This document shows positions 1 to 6,519 of a stretch of 35,741 bases of DNA, piece after piece. Made by a program: the position numbers and the translations under genes. Origin of the DNA: Nitrospirota bacterium (GTDB taxonomy: Bacteria > Nitrospirota > Thermodesulfovibrionia > Thermodesulfovibrionales > Magnetobacteriaceae); the NCBI GenBank assembly GCA_015233615.1, contig JADFXJ010000009.1, positions 1 through 35,741 of the forward strand. The letters are read 5' to 3'. Under the pieces are notes generated by a model. It saw nothing but the letters and a program-made list of their open reading frames with translations, did not search any database and was not told the DNA's origin. How positions within the stretch are numbered: the stretch's first letter is position 1; every line of letters begins with the position of its first letter.

Positions 1-8
1 GAACTATC

Positions 9-227
9 TTAATCGTGAATCGGGTTTGTCCAATTCACGCTGAACCAAGACACATTTTCGGCTTTCTTTTTAGATAGAGCGATGTCTCTGTCGTCAGAAT
101 ACGAAACTGTGGAATCTGTAATGCTTACCGCAAGAAATAATGCGGAGGAAAGCAAGGTTAATACAATAAGTTTCGCTGAAACCGTATTCCTCCGTTTTAC
201 GTTAAAACTCCTGCCGGTCTTCATCAT
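9..227 (-). CDS. Small hypothetical membrane or secreted protein
   Basis: A 72-residue frame with a basic N-terminus and one hydrophobic stretch at about residues 19-36, then a polar tail ending in NPIHD. It looks like a signal peptide or single membrane anchor. The frame opens further upstream at 263, but an AAGGAGG sits 11 bases before the two adjacent ATG codons at 227 and 224, so the shorter form is the better start. I recognise no family. It lies downstream of the DUF4870 gene on the same strand and may be the last gene of that accessory cluster. Most of the product beyond the hydrophobic segment has no motif, so its function is unknown. Confidence 0.5.
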   Translation of the reverse strand: MMKTGRSFNVKRRNTVSAKLIVLTLLSSALFLAVSITDSTVSYSDDRDIALSKKKAENVSWFSVNWTNPIHD

Positions 228-297
228 TTCTTTTGTATCCTCCTTAAATTTCATGGTAATCATCTACACAGTTTTTCCTGCTGCGAAAGTCGGGTCA

Positions 298-660
298 TTA
301 TTTAACTAACCTGATGCACATCGGTACCCTGTATCTTTCACCATTGGATGATTTTATAGTGGCCTTGATCATTACGTAAATCTGGAAAATAGCCAGTGGT
401 ACCGCTATTAATATGCCTATCAGGACATACATGAGAATTACCGTGCATATCCAGTATATAGTCATCGATATCTGGAAATTAAGCGATTCTCTGGCGTTGT
501 AAGCGATAAACTCCGATTGCTTGCCCTTAGTAATGAGTACGATGAGAGGTACGAGAATGTTACCGATGACTATAGCATAACCAATCAGGGGGCCCAGCCA
601 ACTGATAATGCAAAATAAATTCTCATCGGACGTGGGTGGTGTTACTGTTTGTTCTGTCAT
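298..660 (-). CDS. DUF4870 family membrane protein
   Basis: A 120-residue protein with the DUF4870 layout. A short polar N-terminus is followed by a hydrophobic helix at about residues 15-43 (LFCIISWLGPLIGYA), then the conserved K-S-E-F-I-A-Y-N-A-R-E-S-L-N-F-Q segment at about 48-63, then a long hydrophobic hairpin at 64-98 and a short basic tail. The conserved asparagine/glutamine segment between helices is typical of this Tic20-like family of small inner-membrane proteins, whose function is not established. AAGGAG lies 8 bases before the ATG. It stands 166 bases downstream of the FGE-domain remnant on the same strand. Confidence 0.85.
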   Translation of the reverse strand: MTEQTVTPPTSDENLFCIISWLGPLIGYAIVIGNILVPLIVLITKGKQSEFIAYNARESLNFQISMTIYWICTVILMYVLIGILIAVPLAIFQIYVMIKATIKSSNGERYRVPMCIRLVK

Positions 661-826
661 GTTTTTATTCTCCTTTTGGTAAAATATTGTAACTATTCAT
701 GTCAAGGCATTTTAATTGAAATGCCCTTTTCGCCTTCTTTTGTCAAATTCACCGCAAAAGATTTGCTTCCATAGCCCCTGTAACCCATGGGTTTCAGAAA
801 ATAGAAATCCAGAACTCAGAAAATAA
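661..826. other. Intergenic spacer with small hairpin and TTGACA box
   Basis: Between the DUF4870 gene and the FGE remnant there is an imperfect hairpin at 704-728 (aaggcattt pairing with aaatgccctt) and, on the minus strand, a perfect TTGACA at 700-705. No convincing -10 box lies 16-18 bases beyond it, so a separate promoter for the DUF4870 gene is possible but weak. Confidence 0.3.
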
Positions 827-1297
827 CTACCTGGCGGAAAAGGCCACGCACAACCCGTAAGTGACGTCCCGGCCCGCAGGGTTGAGGCTGTTGCGGTTAG
901 ACGCCCGCACACTTTGAGGTTCGCTGTACCACGAACCCCCGCGAAGCACTCTATGCTCACCGCCAGACGGCCCTTCAGGATTATCCCGCGGACTCTCATC
1001 GTAATGGTTCTCCTTATACCAGTCCTGTACCCACTCCCACACGTTACCACTCATATCGTACAAACCAGGACCGTTTGGTTTCTTCGTTCCCACAGGATGT
1101 GTTTGATTGCCTGAATTTTCACTATACCAGGCATAATCTTTTAAATTGTTGATATCGGACGTACCGGCGTATTTTTCGCTTTTCCCTCCGCTTCTGGCCG
1201 CGTATTCCCATTCAGCCTCAGTTGGAAGTCGATATTTGCTGCCAGCCGTTCCTTCTGTTTGCCAGTCATCCCTTCTGCCATCCTGTTTGCCAGCCAT
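827..1297 (-). pseudogene. N-terminally truncated FGE-sulfatase (SUMF1) domain protein
   Basis: The C-terminal half of a formylglycine-generating-enzyme/SUMF1 domain is intact and unmistakable: YRLPTEAEWEYAAR, then GLYDMSGNVWEWVQDWY, then RVLRGGSWYSE and a terminal ASNRNSLNP...VAFSAR. The domain normally spans about 220-250 residues, and roughly the first 100 are missing. Upstream of the first ATG the same frame is closed by TGA, and the bases there form short repeats of a tgccagcc/ccttctg type rather than domain sequence. The catalytic cysteines of true FGE are not visible, so even the intact parent may have been a binding domain rather than an enzyme. No ribosome binding site precedes the ATG. 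I call it a remnant, probably of the cluster that continues to its right. Confidence 0.75.
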
Positions 1298-1410
1298 TCC
1301 TTCTGCCCTTCTGCTTGCCCATCATTCCGGATAAAGCCGAGCTGTCAGCAGTATTCGCGGACTGCCATATTTACGGGCTATCGTATCGCTATCCGGAATC
1401 TGTATAGAAA

Positions 1411-1617
1411 TATGTTTTGGCTCTTTTCGCGTTAAATATGCGTAACGTTAAGGACCTGGATTGCTTCGCTTTGCTCGCAATGACAAAACTGAGAAGCCTG
1501 CCTCCCATCTGTCATTGCGAGCAAAGCGAACCAATCTCAGTCCTTTGTACCGCATGCCACCAGACTTGGCTATTTCAAACACTGTACGCATATCTAACGC
1601 GAAAAGAGCCTATGTTT
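1411..1617. mobile_element. MITE-like element with terminal inverted repeats and target duplication
   Basis: Terminal inverted repeats of 25 bases (1419-1443 and 1586-1610) match with one mismatch: ggctcttttcgcgttaaata against its complement. Directly outside, tatgttt occurs on both sides (1411-1417 and 1611-1617), as expected for a 7-base target duplication. Inside is a second inverted repeat of 27 bases (1459-1485 and 1510-1536, one mismatch) of the tcattgcgagcaaagcgaa type, a REP-like unit common in many bacteria. The element has no coding capacity, so any transposase acts in trans. It sits between the FGE remnant and the DUF4384 gene. The rest of the 356-base gap holds only the short repeats next to the FGE remnant. 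Confidence 0.65.
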
Positions 1618-1653
1618 CCCTATGTATGATCCAAACCCTTAAGCTAATGACAT

Positions 1654-2427
1654 TTATTCATGCTTTAACTTTATCTCCAAGGAAATAATCTTATTTACAT
1701 CGCCGGAAGTATTGACAACGTATGAGGCCGGCTTCAAGTCGGCAGATCCCGCTGCGTCCTCTTCGAAAAATAGATCTCTTGTCCTTGTCTTTCGGGCATC
1801 GGCAGATTGGGCATCGGCAGATGACTTGTCGATATCTTCCACCTTGAGTACTTTATCAGGTTCGAAATATTTTTTGAAGTCATTTATCGGTCGCTTCGAA
1901 AACAGTACCAACACTCTTTCTTCACCCGGGGTATTATCGAATACAAATGCTTTCTCGGATGGCACCTCATAGTCCACGTTTTTCTGCACAACATTTAGTC
2001 CTTTATTTATCCTCTTATCGGGGAAAAGTACCTTGCTTTTTCCCGATGACCCGATTAATAATAAATGAATGTAACCGTCAGTGTTGGTCTTAAAGGCAAA
2101 TCGTATTCTGTCTCCGGAGCTAAAAGTGTTGCTCTCGACAGTTGACCTTTTGACAGATCCATCCGGATTAACAACGTTGATCCAATAACTTATTCCCGTT
2201 GAAAGTTTTGTCGCACCATTTGCTTTCGGCTTTATTATGTGCTTTGGCTTTGTCTTCTGTGCAGTTGGTTTCGCAATCTCCGGAGGTGTTACCTCTCCTT
2301 CATTCGAAATATTACCGTAAAATAAATCTCTTGTTCTATTGCCGGATTCAGCCCAAACACCTGACACCGCTGCTGCAAAAAACAATAGAATAAACGATAC
2401 TAAACTTATCCTCAAACCCGTGATCAT
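1654..2427 (-). CDS. Secreted DUF4384 domain protein
   Basis: A 257-residue protein with a cleavable signal peptide (hydrophobic residues 7-25, ending VSGVWA). A Lys/Pro-rich linker leads to a DUF4384 domain at about residues 78-185, recognisable from SSGDRIRFAFKTNTDGYIHL, the turn GSSGKSKVLFPD and the C-terminal GEERVLVLFSKRP. DUF4384 is a beta-sandwich found in envelope proteins and beside protease-like or signalling domains; its ligand is unknown. A short TRDLF motif appears near the N-terminus and again after the domain. AAGGAGG lies 7 bases before the ATG. It follows the zinc-ribbon/TPR gene by 17 bases and is probably cotranscribed with it. Confidence 0.85.
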   Translation of the reverse strand: MITGLRISLVSFILLFFAAAVSGVWAESGNRTRDLFYGNISNEGEVTPPEIAKPTAQKTKPKHIIKPKANGATKLSTGISYWINVVNPDGSVKRSTVESNTFSSGDRIRFAFKTNTDGYIHLLLIGSSGKSKVLFPDKRINKGLNVVQKNVDYEVPSEKAFVFDNTPGEERVLVLFSKRPINDFKKYFEPDKVLKVEDIDKSSADAQSADARKTRTRDLFFEEDAAGSADLKPASYVVNTSGDVNKIISLEIKLKHE

Positions 2428-2444
2428 TGCATGTCCTCCTTTTA

Positions 2445-3332
2445 TTATTTTAGTTTTTGCATTAGTTTTACGAAAGCTTCCTCATTCCTGATGTTATTAA
2501 AATCTGACGATCGTAGTTCTTGTTTTAGTATTTGTTTTTTGTCGGACCCGTGATCGATAGCAGATCTCAGTTCGAAGATAGCCTTCTCTTTATCTCCGCT
2601 GAGTGAGTACACCTTGGCCATATTTAACCGCCATACATAATTATACGGATTTAATTCTATAGCCTTTCTTAAAGGCTCCATCCCCTCATCGGGTTTCCCA
2701 AGGGAAATACTTATAGTGCCAAGATTGCCAAACGCCTGATCATTATCGGGGTCCTTCTGCGCCGCAGCCTTAAATGCCGCCTCGGCTTCTGACAATTTAT
2801 TTTGTTTAACCAGTAAAAGTCCGTTCGAAACAAGATGTATCGCTTCTTTCACCGCTTCACGATCCGTTTTGGGAGCATTAGCTTGCGCGGATTCAGGTGC
2901 TGTTGACGGCTCGGCCTTTTGAGTAGGTTCAGATTTAGTCTCGGGTTTAGTCTCTGGCTTTGTTTCGGACTTTGTTTCCGGTTTTGGAAGTGGAGATGTT
3001 TCGGTTTTTGTTTCGGACTTTGTTTCAGGTGTTGGAGTCGGGCCGGAGTCCGTTGCAGACTTGATCGGATTCAAGCCGGAGGCTACCTCAGGTTTCATCG
3101 GAGGATGGGGTGTTTTCAATTTTTGGTAAAATAACATCCCTGCGCCTGCGAGCAAAATCAGAATGCCCAATATTACGTATTTGGCAAAGTCTTTAGGCGG
3201 GTTGGGTTTAACTTCTCTGAGATCCCTGCCGCACTCCGGGCATTTGTTCTCACTTCCTGGTATTATGTCGAATTCTTTTCTGCCGTCGGCGTTGTTGCAA
3301 TTGCCAAAATTCGTGCAAATGCCTTTTGCCAT
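2445..3332 (-). CDS. Zinc-ribbon, single-pass membrane protein with TPR repeats
   Basis: A 295-residue protein in three parts. An N-terminal zinc ribbon (CTNFGNC ... CPECG, residues 6-34) precedes one membrane helix at about 52-68. Then comes a low-complexity linker of repeated PETKSETK units at about 95-145, encoded by near-identical DNA repeats. A C-terminal TPR region at about 165-275 includes AEAAFKAAAQKDPDNDQAFG and AIELNPYN. With no signal peptide, the ribbon should be cytoplasmic and the TPRs periplasmic. The ribbon type is seen in other multidomain envelope proteins, where it probably mediates assembly. The gene starts 2 bases after the preceding stop, and its AAAGGAGAGG ribosome site overlaps the upstream gene's last codons, a sign of tight coupling. 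Confidence 0.8.
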   Translation of the reverse strand: MAKGICTNFGNCNNADGRKEFDIIPGSENKCPECGRDLREVKPNPPKDFAKYVILGILILLAGAGMLFYQKLKTPHPPMKPEVASGLNPIKSATDSGPTPTPETKSETKTETSPLPKPETKSETKPETKPETKSEPTQKAEPSTAPESAQANAPKTDREAVKEAIHLVSNGLLLVKQNKLSEAEAAFKAAAQKDPDNDQAFGNLGTISISLGKPDEGMEPLRKAIELNPYNYVWRLNMAKVYSLSGDKEKAIFELRSAIDHGSDKKQILKQELRSSDFNNIRNEEAFVKLMQKLK

Positions 3333-3334
3333 GG

Positions 3335-4792
3335 TTATTCCTCTCCTTTTAGAATTTTGAATGCTTTTTTCCCTGCATCATTGAATTGCCTGTATATAGG
3401 ATCCGTCGCGTTATTGTCCCGTTCGGTCTTTATGAGGGCAACCTGCTGGAGTATCTTTTCGCGAAGCTTCTCCTTGTTAGCGTCGGAGGAATTATCGTTA
3501 GTCTTCAACAATTTCAGGACGCCGCCCTTTATCATCCCGGAATTAACTATATCTAGTTTATGAATGGCATCCGTCAGGCTTTTCCCGAGAAATACCGGCT
3601 CATTTTCGAACCCTTCGTCATCCCTGGTAATAATCATAAGCTCTTTAGAACCGTTAGACGGGTTTTTGCCGGTCTGTATGAAATCTATAACTTTTGCCAG
3701 CAAAAGATAGGGCAGGAACTTCTCTTGTATATCTCCGGAGGTAGGGACGAAAAGTGATGGATGCCGGGTGCCGTCTCCTTCTATATGTATTTCGAGGGTT
3801 GCCCTGGAGGAATTGGCAGCGGATATTCTTTGTTCATATTTTTCACTCAGATAGCCGACAATTTCTCCCACCCTTAAGGGGAAAAGATTAGTAATCCCCA
3901 CCAGTGTGATTTCGTTGGGTTTGGCATCCGAGTATATGATCTCGGTATTTCCAATTCTTGAGCCCCTGAACATGTCCGAGAGTTGCTTCACAAACTCCGC
4001 ATGTTCTGTGGACCTTGGCATAATCACGGTAAAGGTGTTCACGCATATCTGTACGTCCCTTGGAATTCCCGGCGCACTTCTCAAAACCTCCTGCTGCATA
4101 AAAGGGAAATAATTACCGGCATGCTTAACCAGATTCGTTATAAACGTCTTCAATTCCTGGTCGTTGCCGTCATAACGCTCCCTGAGTTTTTCTATGATAC
4201 TGACGCCTATGAATTTATCTTTCCCGTCCCGTATTTTATTGTGGGCTATCAGGGCGTTTTCATAACATGTCTCTTCCAGTATGTCTACGAGCGTCGGGAA
4301 CTGAATTCTTTGATTAACCGTCGAAAAGGTATGGTTATCTCCCATCTTGTCTATGATCTTATTTCTCGCAGTAGCCGTCTGAGTCTTTTGTTCGGCCGAG
4401 TCCTTTGCAAACGCGTTTGTGACGCTCTTAACCCTGCCGGAGTCGTAGAACCGTACCAGTTGCTGTTTTAAGTCCGGTTGCTGTTTTAAATTTATCTCGC
4501 CGTCGTTGCATCTTGAATCTATGGCGCGCTGAAAGTGTCTCAAGGCTTCGCCGAGAGTATTGCCGCACCTGTCAACGTGGCCTTTCATTTCATCGAGAGA
4601 GTTTATAAGCTCTTCCAATACTTTTTTGGCAAAATTGTACCCCTCAACCATGGTTCGGTTGATATATAACTCTTCCAAAGTCATTGCATGGGCGTCAAAG
4701 GCCTTATCCAGTTGGCCGAACAGCTCGCTAATCTTTCCGGTGTCTGCTATTTTTCTCTTGTTTTCACCGGAATGTGTCAGAGCATCCTCCAC
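3335..4792 (-). CDS. Large coiled-coil protein, possibly the C-terminal part of a tubulin-like protein
   Basis: A frame of at least 485 residues. The GTG at 4792 is only a nominal start: codon-like, coiled-coil sequence continues upstream in frame to 4942 without an ATG, GTG or TTG, and stops at a TGA at 4943-4945. Eight codons further up, an ATG (4969) lies directly against a GGGAGGG. Residues 1-100 are helical coiled coil. The middle and C-terminal parts are globular, with NEITLVGITNLFPLRVGEI, then IHIEGDG and SLFVPTSGD. That order resembles the region after the GTPase domain in large bacterial tubulin-like (Tubulin_2) proteins, but the GTPase domain itself is absent. This family reading is an inference at low confidence. 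It heads the zinc-ribbon/DUF4384 operon. Confidence 0.5.
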   Translation of the reverse strand: MEDALTHSGENKRKIADTGKISELFGQLDKAFDAHAMTLEELYINRTMVEGYNFAKKVLEELINSLDEMKGHVDRCGNTLGEALRHFQRAIDSRCNDGEINLKQQPDLKQQLVRFYDSGRVKSVTNAFAKDSAEQKTQTATARNKIIDKMGDNHTFSTVNQRIQFPTLVDILEETCYENALIAHNKIRDGKDKFIGVSIIEKLRERYDGNDQELKTFITNLVKHAGNYFPFMQQEVLRSAPGIPRDVQICVNTFTVIMPRSTEHAEFVKQLSDMFRGSRIGNTEIIYSDAKPNEITLVGITNLFPLRVGEIVGYLSEKYEQRISAANSSRATLEIHIEGDGTRHPSLFVPTSGDIQEKFLPYLLLAKVIDFIQTGKNPSNGSKELMIITRDDEGFENEPVFLGKSLTDAIHKLDIVNSGMIKGGVLKLLKTNDNSSDANKEKLREKILQQVALIKTERDNNATDPIYRQFNDAGKKAFKILKGEE

Positions 4793-4993
4793 CTTGTTTC
4801 TGGCCTTTATAACTTTCGCGTCTATATCGTTCAGACGCTCTTCCGTGGACTGTCTGAGGGCTACCAGAAACTTCGAGATATCCGATATTGACTTAATCCC
4901 GTTTTTCCATTCCGAAAATAACCCTGTTTCGCGGAGTGATAATCATCTATGTAAAGTATATACAATCATCCCTCCCACTTGCCTTTGATCGCT

Positions 4994-5023
4994 AGTTAAA
5001 ACAATTTGCTTTATAAATGTCAA
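4994..5023 (-). promoter_or_regulatory. Possible promoter of the accessory operon
   Basis: On the minus strand TTGACA (5018-5023) is followed after 18 bases by TTAACT (4994-4999), about 25 bases before the ATG at 4969. The -35 box is perfect and the -10 box is weak. Confidence 0.3.
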
Positions 5024-5211
5024 CCTCAAATTCAGAACTCCTGAACCATGGGAATATGGCATGGCATCAAATCGTATAAAAAACGCAGGTTAGTTAGTAA
5101 ATTGAGAGTGCCGGGTTATCTTTTAACGGAATCCGATGGAATGCAATACAACAACCACACGGATTAAGGATAGATTCCGGACGAGCCGGTATGACGGGCA
5201 GGTGGGCGACT

Positions 5212-5251
5212 GACAGATTCCTGCCCGCGCATTCGCGGGCCGAAATCTGTC
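5212..5251 (-). terminator. Hairpin downstream of hemB
   Basis: gacagatt..tgcccgcg pairs with cgcgggc..aatctgtc around the loop catt. It lies 11 bases past the hemB stop. There is no T-run after it on the hemB strand, so it may be a factor-dependent terminator or mRNA-end stabiliser rather than an intrinsic terminator. Confidence 0.45.
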
Positions 5252-5262
5252 CTTATTTATGG

Positions 5263-6234
5263 TTACCGCTGCAGAATTCTCGCGGCGTCTTTTGCGAAGT
5301 ACGTGATAATCATGTCGGCACCGGCGCGCTTTATGGAGATCAGTATTTCCATCATCACCCGCTCGTAGTCGATCCATCCCTTCTGTGCTGCGGCGTGTAC
5401 CATCGAGTACTCGCCGGACACGTTGTAAGCCGCTACGGGAATGTCAAAGGAGTGCTTTACGTCCGATATGATGTCCAGGTAGCTCAGTGCGGGTTTTACT
5501 ATGATTACGTCGGCTCCCTCGTCCACGTCCAGTGCCGCTTCCTTGAGGGCTTCCCGCCTGTTGGCCGGGTCCATCTGGTGGGTCTTCCTGTCGCCGAACT
5601 CGGGTGTGGACTCCGCCGCTTCGCGAAAGGGCCCGTAGAAAGCCGAAGCATATTTTACCGCGTAACTCATGATGGGGATGTCGTTGAAACCATTTTCGTC
5701 GAGGGTTTCCCTGATGGCACTCACACGACCGTCCATCATGTCCGACGGGGCCACCATGTCGGCACCGGCCTCCACGTGAGATAAGGCTTCCCTGGCCAAA
5801 AGCTCTACGGTGGGATCGTTTAGAATCCTCCCGTTTTCCACGACCCCGCAATGGCCGTGGCTCGTGTACTCACACAGACAGACATCCGTTATTACGTAGA
5901 GGTCGGGCACTGCGTCTTTTATCGCCTTTATGGCAACCTGCACAACGCCTTCGGCGTCGTAAGCACCTGAACCCTCGGGGTCCTTGTGCTCGGGAATACC
6001 GAAGAGTATGACGGCCGGCACGTCAAGCTCGTAAATCATCTTAGCGGACTTGGCGATTTCGTCGTAAGACTCCTGGTAGCAGCCGGGCATGGAACCGATA
6101 GCGTTTTTTACGCCAGTACCGTAGGTCGCAAAAAGAGGATATATGAAGTCGGACGTCGACAGGGCCGTCTCACGTACCATTCTTCTTATTACCTCGTCAC
6201 CTCTTAATCTTCTGGGTCTCGTTATTGGAAACAT
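5263..6234 (-). CDS. hemB: Delta-aminolevulinic acid dehydratase (porphobilinogen synthase)
   Basis: Condenses two 5-aminolevulinate molecules to porphobilinogen in tetrapyrrole synthesis, in the cytoplasm. The 323-residue length is normal. The catalytic zinc cysteines are present in [14 protein letters not shown] (C119, C121, C129), marking the zinc-dependent class. The two Schiff-base lysines are K194 in MSYAVKYAS and K247 in [18 protein letters not shown] precedes the ATG by 8 bases. The gene stands alone between the accessory cluster and a divergent cyclase gene, about 14 kb from the cobA-hemD and hemC genes that use its product. Confidence 0.97.
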   Translation of the reverse strand: MFPITRPRRLRGDEVIRRMVRETALSTSDFIYPLFATYGTGVKNAIGSMPGCYQESYDEIAKSAKMIYELDVPAVILFGIPEHKDPEGSGAYDAEGVVQVAIKAIKDAVPDLYVITDVCLCEYTSHGHCGVVENGRILNDPTVELLAREALSHVEAGADMVAPSDMMDGRVSAIRETLDENGFNDIPIMSYAVKYASAFYGPFREAAESTPEFGDRKTHQMDPANRREALKEAALDVDEGADVIIVKPALSYLDIISDVKHSFDIPVAAYNVSGEYSMVHAAAQKGWIDYERVMMEILISIKRAGADMIITYFAKDAARILQR

Positions 6235-6519
6235 TGTTTCACTCCTCCAAATCGCCGAAATGGCAAATTATTATCAAAGTCCATATATATAGCTTCTGGT
6301 CAATCCTTACGGCGAGACAATTCACCCACGGCAATATAATCGATAGTATAAATTCATTCTCAACCTCACCTAACGAGCCTCCCATGGTTCATAACTCGCA
6401 GACGCTTGCATAGACGCTCACATATTATTATATGTTATAATGAAACAGGTGATCAAGCAATTATGGAATACCGATAAAAATCGGTAATTATTTGCATCAG
6501 GCAACTGTATATCGGCTAC
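6235..6519. other. Divergent intergenic region between hemB and the cyclase gene
   Basis: Promoters for both flanking genes must lie here. Towards the cyclase, a perfect TATAAT occurs at 6436-6441 without a good -35 box. It is followed by a small hairpin at 6469-6486 (taccgat pairing with atcggta). Confidence 0.35.

Larger units (their letters stand above)
4946..5262. other. Intergenic region with hairpin and REP-like remnant
   Basis: No gene is supported here. It contains the possible promoter at 4994-5023 and a degenerate REP-like stretch near 5170-5200 (agattccgg..gccggtatgacg). It also contains a strong hairpin at 5212-5251. Confidence 0.4.

Noticed and set aside
712-1050. 112-residue minus-strand frame overlapping the FGE remnant
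   Set aside because: It is a frame shadow of the clear FGE coding sequence, with no domain and no ribosome site.
1461-1536. Possible CRISPR repeat pair in the gattgcttcgctttgctcgc copies
   Set aside because: The two copies are inverted, not direct, and there is only one pair; it is a REP-like palindrome.
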